Below are positions 23,055 to 32,015 of a DNA stretch of 64,000 nucleotides, in pieces. Positions within the stretch are counted from its first letter, which is position 1. The number at the start of each line of letters is the position of its first letter. The DNA comes from Pseudomonas sp. MN1F (GTDB lineage: Bacteria > Pseudomonadota > Gammaproteobacteria > Pseudomonadales > Pseudomonadaceae), in the NCBI RefSeq assembly GCF_009391885.1, contig NZ_VZII01000021.1, positions 37,888 to 101,887 on the forward strand, given 5' to 3'. Both the position numbers and the translations under genes were made by a program. The notes under the pieces are model-generated. The model did no database searches. It was not told the origin of the DNA and was given only the letters and a program-made list of their open reading frames with translations.

Positions 23055-24119
23055 ATGTCGCTGATCACCCATCCCAATGCCCGCGAGCTGAGCAAATCGG
23101 TGCGTGCCACCGTCCTTGTATTCAAGGACCCTCGTTCCCAGGAACTGCTCAGCCGCATCGAGCGCCTGGCACCTAGCGAAGCCAACACCCTGATCATCGG
23201 CGAAACCGGCACCGGGAAGGAGCTGGTCGCCCGCCATATCCATCACCTGAGCCGCCGCGGTCGTGAGCCGTTCGTGGCGGTCAACTGCGGTGCGTTCGCC
23301 GAAACCCTGGTCGAGAGCGAGCTGTTCGGCCATGAAAAAGGTGCGTTCACGGGAGCCACCTCGAACAAGGCCGGCTGGTTCGAGGCGGCCAACGGCGGCA
23401 CGTTGTTCCTTGACGAAATCGGCGACCTGCCGCTGAACATGCAGGTGAAGTTGCTGCGGGTGCTGCAGGAGCGCGAAGTGGTGCGCCTTGGCTCGCGCAC
23501 GCCGATCCCGATCAACGTGCGCCTGGTGGCGGCGACCAACGTCAACCTGGCCGACGCGGTGGTGGCGGGGCATTTCCGCGAGGACCTGTTCTACCGCCTG
23601 CACGTCGCCACGATTCGCCTGCCGCCATTGCGTGAGCGTCCAGGCGACATCCTGCCGCTGGCAGAATTCTTCATCGAGGAGCACTGCCGTCGCCTGGGCT
23701 ATGACCGTGCCTCACTGAGCCCGGATGCCGAACGCAAGCTGTTGGCGCACAGTTGGCCGGGCAACATACGTGAACTGGAGAACGCCATTCACCATGCGCT
23801 GCTGGTGTGCCGGCATCAGGTGGTGGCGCCAGGCGACCTGCACCTGGTCGACATGCGTCCGCTTGGGCCCGCCCAGGGGCAGGTCCCGCACGCCGTCAGC
23901 GGTGTGTCGGGTGTTGCGCCACCCAGCCTGGAGAGTGCCTTGTTGGCCTTGTTCGAACAGAACGTTGCCAACCTGTATGAACACATCGAGGAGACGGTCT
24001 TTCGCGAGGCTTACAGATACTGCCATGGCAACCAGCTGCAAACCGGGCGCCTGCTGAACATCAGCCGCAACATCGTGCGTGCACGGCTGGAGAAGATAGG
24101 CGAATTGACCAAGGCCTGA
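23055..24119 (+). CDS. sfnR: Sigma-54-dependent activator, SfnR-like (no sensor domain)
   Basis: This 354-aa protein starts almost directly with the AAA+ domain. Walker A is GETGTGKE (49-56), the sigma-54 contact loop GAFTGA is at 96-101, Walker B is [11 protein letters not shown] (114-124), and a Fis-type helix-turn-helix lies at the C-terminus (about 325-352, [17 protein letters not shown]). No receiver, GAF or PAS domain precedes it, as in SfnR of P. putida, which activates dimethyl sulfone and other sulfur-source genes under sulfur limitation. The ATG at 23055 has AGGAAAG upstream. Three near-consensus sigma-54 promoters and one weaker one lie before sulfur operons in this window, which fits its role. 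A paralogue such as SfnX is the main alternative. Confidence 0.8.
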   Translation: MSLITHPNARELSKSVRATVLVFKDPRSQELLSRIERLAPSEANTLIIGETGTGKELVARHIHHLSRRGREPFVAVNCGAFAETLVESELFGHEKGAFTGATSNKAGWFEAANGGTLFLDEIGDLPLNMQVKLLRVLQEREVVRLGSRTPIPINVRLVAATNVNLADAVVAGHFREDLFYRLHVATIRLPPLRERPGDILPLAEFFIEEHCRRLGYDRASLSPDAERKLLAHSWPGNIRELENAIHHALLVCRHQVVAPGDLHLVDMRPLGPAQGQVPHAVSGVSGVAPPSLESALLALFEQNVANLYEHIEETVFREAYRYCHGNQLQTGRLLNISRNIVRARLEKIGELTKA

Positions 24120-24196
24120 AGCAGACGGCACAGCGAGTGTGGCCCTGTCCTGACCCAAGGGTACGATCAGGGCCCATCGCGAACGATCATTACCCT

Positions 24197-25423
24197 TCAG
24201 CCAGCCTGCGCCGCCAGGTTGTTACTGACACTGCGCCCCAGCACCAGCACCGTGACAAACCCGCAGCCCACCAGTGCCGTGGCCAGGCTCAACAGCACCG
24301 AGCTGCCCAGCTGGTCGACGATACGCCCGCCGAAGAACGAACCCAGGGCGATGATCACCTGGAACATGGCCACGAACAGCGGCATGCCGCGCTCGACATC
24401 TTTGGGCGCCACGACGAACATCCAGATGCTGGCGCAGGCCGGGAACGCGCCGAAGGCGAAGCCCCAGAGCGCAATCAGCATCGCTGCGCCGGTCAGGCCG
24501 GTGGCGAAGTAGGGGAACAGCGCCGTACTGACGCCAATCATCACCGCCACCAGCATCAGCGTGTGGCGCACGCTCTGGTTGGCGGCGTAGCCAGCGAACA
24601 GGTTACCGATCACCCCGGCCACGCCATAGAGCAGCAGCAGGGAGCCGATGGTCGACCCATCGAAGCCGGAACTTTGCTTGAAGAACGGCGCGACATAGGT
24701 GTACGCGGCAAAGTGCGCGAGGCCGATCAGCAGCACGGCGATCAGGCCAACCCGGGCTTGCGGGTTGATGAACAGCGCTGGCAGGTCACTGACGCGGATG
24801 GCCTTGTCCGGGTTGAGCCGCGGCAGCAGGAACAGTTGTGCCAGCAGTACCGGCACGCCGACCAGTGCAGTGGCCAGGAAGGTCATGCGCCAGCCCATCA
24901 GGCCGCTCAGCCAGGTGCCCACCGGCACGCCCAGCACGGTGGCCAGGGTCACACCGGCCATGATGATCGAGGTGGCCCTGGCCACGCTCACGCCCTTGGG
25001 CGCCAGGCGGCCGCTGAGGGCAATGGCGGTGGCCCAGAAGCCACCGATGCTGATGCCCAGCAGTACACGACCGAACAGCAGCAGGCTGAAGTCGCTGGCG
25101 TAGGCCACCACCGCGTTGGCGATGATCATGATCAGCGTCAGGCCGATCAGCAGGTAGCGCCGGTCCATGGCGCCAATGCCCACCGACAGCAGCGGCGCGG
25201 CGAGGGCCGCCATGATGCCGGGCAGGGTCACCATCAGCCCGGCGTGGCCGGCGCTGATGCCCAGGTCGCTGGCCACATCGTTGAGCACGCCCACCGGCAG
25301 AAACTCGCTGGTGACCAGGGCGAAGGCGCCCACGGCGACCGAGAGAATCGCCAGCCACTGTTGCTTGACGCTTTGTTGATCATGTTGGGGGCGGCCGTGA
25401 GAGGCCTGACTGACGCTTGGCAT
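24197..25423 (-). CDS. MFS transporter, DHA1 family (NepI/AraJ-like)
   Basis: This 408-aa major facilitator has twelve predicted helices. It has the N-terminal VTSEFLPVGVLNDVASDLGIS segment typical of the NepI/AraJ/SotB branch of drug-H+ antiporters and the loop MDRRYLLIG. This branch exports nucleosides, sugars or drugs. The start chosen is the ATG at 25423; the longer open frame has no ribosome site. It is convergent with the sfnR-like gene with a 77-base gap. It is not obviously part of the sulfur island, although export of a by-product cannot be excluded. Confidence 0.85.
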   Translation of the reverse strand: MPSVSQASHGRPQHDQQSVKQQWLAILSVAVGAFALVTSEFLPVGVLNDVASDLGISAGHAGLMVTLPGIMAALAAPLLSVGIGAMDRRYLLIGLTLIMIIANAVVAYASDFSLLLFGRVLLGISIGGFWATAIALSGRLAPKGVSVARATSIIMAGVTLATVLGVPVGTWLSGLMGWRMTFLATALVGVPVLLAQLFLLPRLNPDKAIRVSDLPALFINPQARVGLIAVLLIGLAHFAAYTYVAPFFKQSSGFDGSTIGSLLLLYGVAGVIGNLFAGYAANQSVRHTLMLVAVMIGVSTALFPYFATGLTGAAMLIALWGFAFGAFPACASIWMFVVAPKDVERGMPLFVAMFQVIIALGSFFGGRIVDQLGSSVLLSLATALVGCGFVTVLVLGRSVSNNLAAQAG

Positions 25424-25659
25424 GTTGCTGATTCCAAGGTGAGGTCGCCTGTTGCAGACGAGGGGAAGAGGGAAAACGGAAAGGGATTGTAGGAAATAAC
25501 GCCGGCGTGTCGACAGGCGAGACACTCGATAGTATTCATCAACATGATTGATGGAACGCTCAGGCCAGGGCACCCGCCGCGGCCGGCTAAAGAAAAGGCA
25601 ATGAAACGGTAAAGGCCTTCTATGCTGATCTCGACGACCTGATTGCGCATGAGAGCACC

Positions 25660-26406
25660 GTGAACTGGACTTCCCTTATTCCCGCAACCTGCATTTCAGT
25701 TTTCGCATCGCTGGCCGGTTCAGCCTACGCTGAAACGCCGCAAGCCTTCCTTCAGCCACCGTTATACGAACTGCGCGCCACGCCTACGGGGCCCCAATGC
25801 GTGCAGCTGGAAGCCGGCCTGCCGGCGTCTGTCTGGAACCCGCCAGGTGACTACGGTCGCGAAACCTCGATGCTGTTCGAGGAAGGCAAGGTGCTGGTGC
25901 TTGGCGCCGAACACAAACCCTCTGGCGAGCACGTCGCCCACCGCTATTACAAGCAACCCGCGCTGTGCCAGCGGGACTTGCAGCGCAAGCCTGAAACCAC
26001 TTCGCCGACCAAGACCGCGGGGGGCGATGGCCTGACCTATGTGCAACGGCTGCAGCGGGATTTCGCGGCGCGGTTGCATTTCAGCGATGCGCAGGCACAG
26101 CGCACGGTGCAGAGCATCAATATCGATTGCCGGTCCATGGACGGTCGCTACCTGCCGTTGCATAACGCCCTGCTGGCACGCCTGGACAAGGAGAACGAAT
26201 CCAACGCCTGGGTCGAGACCCGCGTTGCCAGCGCGGGCAAGGGCATCAAAGTCTATGACAGTGTTCATCTGCGCAATGGCGAGGTGCGTGAGCCGCAGCT
26301 GGTGTTCGAGGTCGACGCGTGGGGCGCGGTCACCCGCCACGGCGTGCGCAGCGACGCGCTGGAGAACGCTTGCTATGGCACCTACGGGCCCATCTGGCAA
26401 TTCTGA
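25660..26406 (+). CDS. Exported protein of unknown function
   Basis: This 248-aa protein probably starts with GTG at 25660; an ATG at 25649 is out of frame and runs into a stop. A signal peptide (about 1-24, ending SAYA) is followed by a mature domain with paired cysteines (near QPALCQRD, INIDCRSMD and ENACYGTYG). I do not recognise a domain. It precedes another exported protein by 33 bases on the same strand, so the two may be co-transcribed. A GAGAG is the only ribosome-site candidate. Confidence 0.7.
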   Translation: MNWTSLIPATCISVFASLAGSAYAETPQAFLQPPLYELRATPTGPQCVQLEAGLPASVWNPPGDYGRETSMLFEEGKVLVLGAEHKPSGEHVAHRYYKQPALCQRDLQRKPETTSPTKTAGGDGLTYVQRLQRDFAARLHFSDAQAQRTVQSINIDCRSMDGRYLPLHNALLARLDKENESNAWVETRVASAGKGIKVYDSVHLRNGEVREPQLVFEVDAWGAVTRHGVRSDALENACYGTYGPIWQF

Positions 26407-26439
26407 CACCTGATTAACTTCGCTTGGAGAAGCTGGCCT

Positions 26440-27012
26440 ATGAAACTGTTGCCCGACCATTTTCCGTGCTGTGCCTTTGCGCTTCTCATCGCCACCAGCA
26501 TCACCGCCCATGCCGCCCAGGTGCCATTGGCCAGTGATGCGCTGAGCGAGCGCTTCGAAACCCATGTGCTCGCCGTCGACCCGGCCAAGCACCAGGTCAC
26601 CCTGGAGGGGGTGGACAAGCGGCCGGTCGTTCTGCAACTCACCGACCAGGCGAAGGCCGCGCGCAACCTGAAAGTCGGTGACAAGGTCGACATGCGCATC
26701 ACCCGCTCGATCGACTACGTGCTGGACACCAGCGTCGAAGGTGCGCCGAGTGTCAGCAACGATGCCTGGGTCAACCGTGCCGACCCGGCCAGCATGCCGG
26801 GCGGGGAGTTGTACCGGACCGTCAAGGTGACTTCCCGAATCACCCACATCGACGGGCCGAACCACCAGGTGACTGTGCTCAAGCCTGACGGGCAGGAGCA
26901 GGTCATTACCGTGCAGAACCCTGAGGTGCAGGCATACATCCCGCACCTGCAGGTGGGGCAGACCGTTGATGCCGTGCATACCGAAGTGCTCAAGGTCGAG
27001 ACGTCTCGCTGA
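26440..27012 (+). CDS. Exported protein of unknown function with an internal duplication
   Basis: This 190-aa protein has a signal peptide (about 1-26, ending AHAA). The mature part contains two similar segments: THVLAVDPAKHQVTLEG leading to LKVGDKVDM (about 46-88), and SRITHIDGPNHQVTVLK leading to LQVGQTVDA (about 131-180). Each looks like a small beta-barrel of OB or DUF1344-like type. No enzymatic motif is visible. It follows another exported gene by 33 bases and probably forms a two-gene unit with it, in the periplasm or at the outer membrane. Confidence 0.75.
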   Translation: MKLLPDHFPCCAFALLIATSITAHAAQVPLASDALSERFETHVLAVDPAKHQVTLEGVDKRPVVLQLTDQAKAARNLKVGDKVDMRITRSIDYVLDTSVEGAPSVSNDAWVNRADPASMPGGELYRTVKVTSRITHIDGPNHQVTVLKPDGQEQVITVQNPEVQAYIPHLQVGQTVDAVHTEVLKVETSR

Positions 27013-27545
27013 ACGCCACCGTGGCACGGTGATGCCTCGGCGGGAGCGAGTCCATCGATTACATTTTTTGCAACGTGGTCATGCCTGTGAGGCCATGGTT
27101 GTCAGACGGTTTACAAGGCTCAAGTCATGCACCAAGGCAGGCAACCATGGCCTCACAGGCATGAGGTGCACCGACATGAACTGGTAAGACAGATAGCCTG
27201 ACTGAACGGCTTGCCCAGAAGCAGTGCCTGCCCACCGACCTGGCGTGCAGTGGTGAGGAAGGGGGCAGCACTTTGGCCGGCACAAAAATGGGAATTATCC
27301 GCTCATCTGTAGTCCTTTTCCTAAATTTGCGCTTGCTTCTTTTATCCGTTGCGGTCGAAAGTGCAGGGCTCTAGTCTCGGCGTGTCGCTGCGCATCAGCG
27401 CGACGGAGCAGGCATTCATATCCAACTTTCTGGGCTATCCATGCCCAGGCAAAAGCTTGCGTGGCGGTGGCTGCACCGCCCCTGTCAGGTGATGCGCGGT
27501 ATCTCCGTGTAACCTGTGGCAGCATTTGCCAAGTGATGCTTGAGT
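27013..27545. other. 533-base intergenic region
   Basis: This stretch has no convincing gene. It contains a REP-like repeat with a perfect 22-base inverted repeat (27068-27163). The right part should hold the promoter of the MocR-type gene at 27546; I cannot pick a -35/-10 pair with confidence. The last 60 bases have only a weak ribosome site (TTGAG). Confidence 0.6.
27068..27163. repeat. REP-like element with 22-bp inverted arms
   Basis: TTGCAACGTGGTCATG at 27068-27083 matches TTGCAACGTGGCCATG at the right end of the window (63985-64000) at 15 of 16 positions. The 22 bases at 27080-27101 are exactly complementary to 27142-27163, separated by 40 bases. The arrangement resembles a pair of inverted P. 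putida REP sequences (a BIME). Confidence 0.65.
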
Positions 27546-28970
27546 ATGGATACAAAGAAAACCAACAAGTCCAGCTACACCTACCAGGCGGTTTACCGCT
27601 ATCTGCTCGACTGGATCGAAGCGGCACCATCGGATGTCGAGCAGCGTCTGCCATCGCTGCGCCAACTGGCCCTGCGCTTGAATGTTTCCGTATCCAGCAC
27701 CAAGTACGCCTATTCGCTGCTCGAAGATGAAGGGCGGGTTTATGCACGACCCAAGCTCGGCTATTTCACCCGGGCCAGCAGTGCGCCATTGCTTGCCGAG
27801 CGCTCGCCGAGCCTGCTCGACACCGTGTTCTCCAGTGCCCGTCAGCCCGGCATGCTGGCTCTGAGCAGCGATGCCCCGGCCATGCTGCTATCGCTGGAAA
27901 AGCCGCTGCTGATGATCGAGCGCGAACTCGCGCGCCAGTACCCGCGGTCACACGCGCCGTTGTACCAACCGTTCGGCGAGATGGAGTTGCGCAGCGTGCT
28001 GGCAGACCTCTACACCCGTTCGGCGCACCGATGCTGGCAGGCCGAACATGTGTTCGTCGGTTCTGACCTGCGCAGCATCCTCGAACTTTCGTTACGCGCC
28101 CTGGACCTGGAAGGCAAGGTGGCGTTGGTCGAGTCTCCCTGTAGCTGGGCGGTGCTCAGGCAACTGTTGGCTGCGCGCATGACCATCATCGAAGTACCGC
28201 TGGGCGAGGATGGTCGCTTCGACCTGCCGCAACTGCGGCAGGTGCTGAGCAGTGAACCGGTGCGCCTGGCGGTGTTGTCGTCGGCGACCAGTGTGCCGCA
28301 GGGGGGGCTGATGCCGGCGGCCGACAAGCAGCAGATCTGCCGTTGGTTGGCTGAGCAGGATGTGTGGCTGTTCGAGAACGAAGGCTATGGCGAGTTCTGT
28401 TTCCAGGCCGCAGCACCGCGCTATCGAGATTTCGCGGACCCTGATCGGCTGTTGGTGTTCTCCACTTTCGACAAGGTGATTGGTTCGGAAGCACCCTATG
28501 GTTACCTGCTTTGCCGGCGCCATATCGAGCGGTTGCAACACTTGTTCCTGGAGCGTGCCTTCCGCCTATCGCCTATTCGGCAGAAGGCCATTGCCAAGCT
28601 ATTCACCTCGCGCCGGGTCGAGCAGCATGTGCAAGTGCTGCGCGCCATGCTGCGCGAGCGCATGCACCATATGAAGGCCCTGCTGGAAGCTCACGGCCAG
28701 GGGTGCTTGCGCATTATTGAGCCGCAGGGTGGCGCAAGCTTTTGGCTGGAGTCTACCCGGCCGGTGGAAATGCGCCGGGTCTTTGAGCGGTTGCTGGCAC
28801 AGCGTATCGTCATCGCGCCTGGGGAAATCTTCAGCCAGCGTGGCCTTTGGCGCAGTCACTTGCGGTTGAGCTACACGCTGGACTGGAGCAAGGACATTCC
28901 CCAGGCGCTGCAATGCCTGGTCAAGGCGATCCAGGACGAAGCCATTCAGGACACCGCTCAGACGCCATAG
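27546..28970 (+). CDS. MocR-type transcriptional regulator (GntR helix-turn-helix plus aminotransferase-like domain)
   Basis: This 474-aa protein has a GntR winged helix at residues about 10-80 ([35 protein letters not shown]). A fold type I aminotransferase-like domain follows, which would bind pyridoxal phosphate. The lysine candidate is in [17 protein letters not shown]. Such regulators sense PLP, amino acids or related amines. The ATG at 27546 is preferred over TTG at 27540; no strong ribosome site is seen. Its last 13 bases overlap the end of the convergent panB-like gene. Its target is unknown. Confidence 0.85.
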   Translation: MDTKKTNKSSYTYQAVYRYLLDWIEAAPSDVEQRLPSLRQLALRLNVSVSSTKYAYSLLEDEGRVYARPKLGYFTRASSAPLLAERSPSLLDTVFSSARQPGMLALSSDAPAMLLSLEKPLLMIERELARQYPRSHAPLYQPFGEMELRSVLADLYTRSAHRCWQAEHVFVGSDLRSILELSLRALDLEGKVALVESPCSWAVLRQLLAARMTIIEVPLGEDGRFDLPQLRQVLSSEPVRLAVLSSATSVPQGGLMPAADKQQICRWLAEQDVWLFENEGYGEFCFQAAAPRYRDFADPDRLLVFSTFDKVIGSEAPYGYLLCRRHIERLQHLFLERAFRLSPIRQKAIAKLFTSRRVEQHVQVLRAMLRERMHHMKALLEAHGQGCLRIIEPQGGASFWLESTRPVEMRRVFERLLAQRIVIAPGEIFSQRGLWRSHLRLSYTLDWSKDIPQALQCLVKAIQDEAIQDTAQTP

Positions 28971-29773
28971 CAGTGACGCATGTCGGGGAAGGTCCCGTCG
29001 CGCACTTCGTCGCCGAAGCGGGTACACGCCTCACGGATCACCTGGGCAACATCGGCATACTGCTTGACGAAGCGTGGCACATGATCGCCACCCAACCCCA
29101 GCAGGTCCTCGGTGACCAATACTTGGCCATCGCAAGCCGGTGACGCACCGATGCCGATGGTGGGCTTGTCGGTGGCGTCGGTGATGGCCCTCGCTACGGG
29201 TTCCGCGACCCCCTCCAGCAACAGGCTGAAAGCGCCGGCCTGCAGGTTGGCCCGGGCATCGGCGCGCAATGCCGCACCGCTCTCGGGGCACAGCCCCTGG
29301 GCCTTGTAGCCACCCATCACATTGACGAACTGGGGCATAAGGCCAATGTGTGCCATGACCGGTATGCCGCGCGCGACGAGAAATTCCACGGTACTGGCCA
29401 AGGCCTGATTGGCCTCCAGCTTGACGGCGTCGCAGCCGGTACTGGCGAGCATCTGGGCGCAGTTGCGAAACGCCTGCTCTTGGGATTCCTGGTAGCTGCC
29501 GAAGGGCATGTCGGCAATCACGCAGGCCAGCCGTGTGCTGTCGACCACCGCCCGGGTGTGGGCGATGGTTTCATCCAGGCGCATGCCCAGGGTAGAGGGG
29601 CGGCCGTAGCCGACCATGGCGGTGGAGTCACCGACCAGGATGAAGTCGACCAAGGGGTCGATGACCTTGGCGATCGCGCTGGAGTATGCCGTCAGCGAAA
29701 CGATCTTTTGCCGGCCTTTCATGGCTACCAGCTGTGGGATCGTCAGTCGTCTGTTGCGGATATGCGTGCTCAT
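28958..29773 (-). CDS. panB: Ketopantoate hydroxymethyltransferase family (PanB paralogue)
   Basis: This 271-aa TIM-barrel protein belongs to the PanB family, which adds a methylene-THF-derived hydroxymethyl group to 2-oxoisovalerate in pantothenate synthesis. The metal ligands are visible: Asp in LVGDS, Asp in ADMPFGSY and Glu in VKLEAN. The general base Glu in LLLEGV and the segment [20 protein letters not shown] are also present. The motif after GDS ([14 protein letters not shown]) departs from the usual GMV-GHDSTLPV, and panC and panD are not adjacent. It may therefore be a second copy with altered substrate. It is tail-to-tail and overlapping with the MocR-type gene. Confidence 0.78.
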   Translation of the reverse strand: MSTHIRNRRLTIPQLVAMKGRQKIVSLTAYSSAIAKVIDPLVDFILVGDSTAMVGYGRPSTLGMRLDETIAHTRAVVDSTRLACVIADMPFGSYQESQEQAFRNCAQMLASTGCDAVKLEANQALASTVEFLVARGIPVMAHIGLMPQFVNVMGGYKAQGLCPESGAALRADARANLQAGAFSLLLEGVAEPVARAITDATDKPTIGIGASPACDGQVLVTEDLLGLGGDHVPRFVKQYADVAQVIREACTRFGDEVRDGTFPDMRHCYGV

Positions 29774-29942
29774 CAGTGTCTCGTCTCGACATGTGGCCAA
29801 AGATGTCCTGATTATCGAGCCGTAAAATGGGAACTCAATGCACAGATATCATCTGAAAACCGGCACAGATGGCTCTGCGCCGCCACAAGGATTGCACCAG
29901 CCTTCCGATACGGAGCAAGAAAGTTGCCCTGACAGCGCGTGG

Positions 29943-31796
29943 CTATTCCAGCGCCTCCGCCACCCCCTGATCCTCACCCAAAAAACCCCCGCTCTGGTGC
30001 TGCCACAGCCGTGCATAGGTACCGTTCTTCGCCAGCAATTCACTGTGCGTACCTTGCTCGATGATGCGCCCTTCATCCATGACGATCAGCCGGTCCATGG
30101 CGGCGATGGTGGACAGCCGGTGGGCGATGGCGATCACGGTCTTGCCTTGCATCATCTCGTCGAGGCTTTCCTGGATGGCGACTTCGACCTCCGAGTCCAG
30201 CGCGCTGGTAGCCTCGTCCAGCAGCAGGATCGGGGCGTTCTTGAGCATCACCCGGGCGATGGCGATCCGTTGCCGTTGGCCGCCTGAAAGCTTGATACCG
30301 CGCTCGCCGACCAGGGTGTCGTAACCGCTGTGGCCGTCGCGGTCGCTGAGCTGGCGGATGAAGCCATCGGCCTGGGCGTTGGCGGCGGCGCGCTGGATCT
30401 GCGCCTCGGTGGCGTCCGGGCGGCCGTAGGCGATGTTGTCGCGGATCGAGCGGTGCAGCAGCGAGGTGTCCTGGGTGACCATGCCGATGGCGCTGCGCAG
30501 GCTGTCCTGGGTGACGTGGGCGATGTTCTGCCCGTCAATGCGGATCTCGCCGCTGTCCACGTCATAGAAGCGCAGCAGCAGGTTGATCAACGTCGACTTG
30601 CCCGCGCCCGAGCGGCCCACCAGGCCGACCTTTTCGCCCGCGCGGATGTTCAGGCTCAGGCCATCGAGCACCTGGCGCTCGCCGTTGTAGTTGAAGCGCA
30701 CGTTGTCGAAGGTCACCGCGCCGCCACGGGTTTCCAGCACGCCGGCATTGGGCACGTCCTGCACCTTGGGCCCGCGGGTGAGGGTGGCCATGCCGTCCTG
30801 CACGGTGCCGATGTTTTCGAACAGCGAGGTCATCTGCCACATGATCCAGTGCGACATGCCGTTGATGCGCAGGGCCATGGCGGTGATCGCGGCCACCGCG
30901 CCGGTGCCGACCTGGCCTTGGTGCCACAGCCACAGGGCATAGCCGCCGGCGCCGAAAATCAGCCCGACCACCAGCGTCTGGTTGACGATCTCGAACTGGC
31001 TGACCAGGCGCATCTGGCGAAAGCCGGTCTGCTTGAAGTCTTCCATTGCCGCCCGGGCGAAGTGCGCCTCGCGCTTGGAGTGGGAAAACAGCTTCACGGT
31101 GGTGATGTTGGTATAGGCGTCGGACACCCGCCCGGTCATCGACGAGCGTGCATTGGCCTGTTCCTGGCCGACCTTGCCCAGGCGTGGCACGAAATACAGC
31201 ATGGCCAGGCCGAACAGCAGCAGCCAGGCAATGAACGGCAGCATCAGCTTGGCGGCAAAACCCCCAGCCAGGGCGATGATGGCAATGAAGTACACGCCGA
31301 TGCCCGGCACGATCTCGATCACCGTGAACAGCACTTCACGCACTGCCAGCGCGGTCTGCATCACCTTGGTGGTGACCCGGCCGGAAAACTCGTCGGAGAA
31401 GAACGACAGGCTCTGGCGCAGCATCAGCCGGTGGAAGTCCCAGCGCAGGCGCAGCGGCAGGTTGATTGCCAGCACCTGGTGTTGCATCAGCGTACGCAAG
31501 GCCACCAGCGCGATGCTGGCGATCAGCAACAGGCCGACGCCCCACAACACGCGGCTTTCTTCCGGACTCACGCCGCCGCCGGCCTGCCAGTTGGAGAGCA
31601 GGTCCACCACCTGGCCGAGGAAGGAAAACAGCCAGGCCTCGTAGATCGACACCCCGGCACTGAACAGCGCCAGCGCCAGGATGTAGCCGCGGGCGCCGCG
31701 GGTGCAGGCCCACAGGAAGCGCAGCAGGCCGACCGGGGGAGGCGGCACCTCGTCGGGCGGGAAGGGGTCGAGCCAGCGTTCAAAGGCACGAAACAT
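29943..31796 (-). CDS. MsbA-type ABC exporter (permease fused to ATPase)
   Basis: This 617-aa half-transporter has an N-terminal six-helix domain (about 35-330) and an ATPase with Walker [10 protein letters not shown], signature LSGGQRQR, Walker [12 protein letters not shown] and switch IAHRLST. All catalytic residues are intact, so a homodimer is expected, unlike the heterodimeric pair at 268-3886. The N-terminus [17 protein letters not shown] is a cytoplasmic extension common in Pseudomonas paralogues annotated as multidrug exporters. The substrate is unknown. It is divergent from kup. Confidence 0.88.
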   Translation of the reverse strand: MFRAFERWLDPFPPDEVPPPPVGLLRFLWACTRGARGYILALALFSAGVSIYEAWLFSFLGQVVDLLSNWQAGGGVSPEESRVLWGVGLLLIASIALVALRTLMQHQVLAINLPLRLRWDFHRLMLRQSLSFFSDEFSGRVTTKVMQTALAVREVLFTVIEIVPGIGVYFIAIIALAGGFAAKLMLPFIAWLLLFGLAMLYFVPRLGKVGQEQANARSSMTGRVSDAYTNITTVKLFSHSKREAHFARAAMEDFKQTGFRQMRLVSQFEIVNQTLVVGLIFGAGGYALWLWHQGQVGTGAVAAITAMALRINGMSHWIMWQMTSLFENIGTVQDGMATLTRGPKVQDVPNAGVLETRGGAVTFDNVRFNYNGERQVLDGLSLNIRAGEKVGLVGRSGAGKSTLINLLLRFYDVDSGEIRIDGQNIAHVTQDSLRSAIGMVTQDTSLLHRSIRDNIAYGRPDATEAQIQRAAANAQADGFIRQLSDRDGHSGYDTLVGERGIKLSGGQRQRIAIARVMLKNAPILLLDEATSALDSEVEVAIQESLDEMMQGKTVIAIAHRLSTIAAMDRLIVMDEGRIIEQGTHSELLAKNGTYARLWQHQSGGFLGEDQGVAEALE

Positions 31797-31860
31797 GAGG
31801 GTCTCCGGGATTTATTCGTTTGCAACAACCATACAGCACATTTGCCTGGCGGGAGATTTG

Positions 31861-31881
31861 CAGCGCCTGTGAGACCGAGCG
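31861..31881. repeat. REP-element fragment
   Basis: CAGCGCCTGTGAGACCGAGC here recurs with one mismatch at 63921-63941, inside the right-end REP element. It lies in the 219-base gap between the divergent ABC exporter and kup genes. Confidence 0.5.
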
Positions 31882-32015
31882 CTGAACCTCCCAAGGCGAA
31901 CCCCTGGTTTTTTTACGCTCTTTTTACGACTGGCCTGATTGCCTACAGAGATACTGACCGCGCGATGCTCAAGGATGGCATGCACTTCTACCCGCCAGTC
32001 CAGAGAAGCCCTTTC

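Noticed and set aside
24120..24196. GGCCCTG/CAGGGCC repeat as a terminator between sfnR and the MFS gene
   Set aside because: Only a 7-bp stem with a loop of about 20 bases; too weak to call.
24137..25492. Plus-strand open frame of 451 codons opposite the MFS gene
   Set aside because: Its product is low-complexity His/Gln/Gly/Arg-rich with no family match; the minus-strand MFS protein is clearly real.
27295..27747. Minus-strand ORF in the gap before the MocR gene
   Set aside because: It overlaps the MocR coding start, has no ribosome site and no recognisable composition or motif.
30330..32015. Very long plus-strand open frame continuous with kup
   Set aside because: It lies antisense to the intact ABC exporter gene; its Ala/Gln/Gly/His-rich product is the signature of a shadow frame in GC-rich DNA. 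kup proper starts at about 32016.
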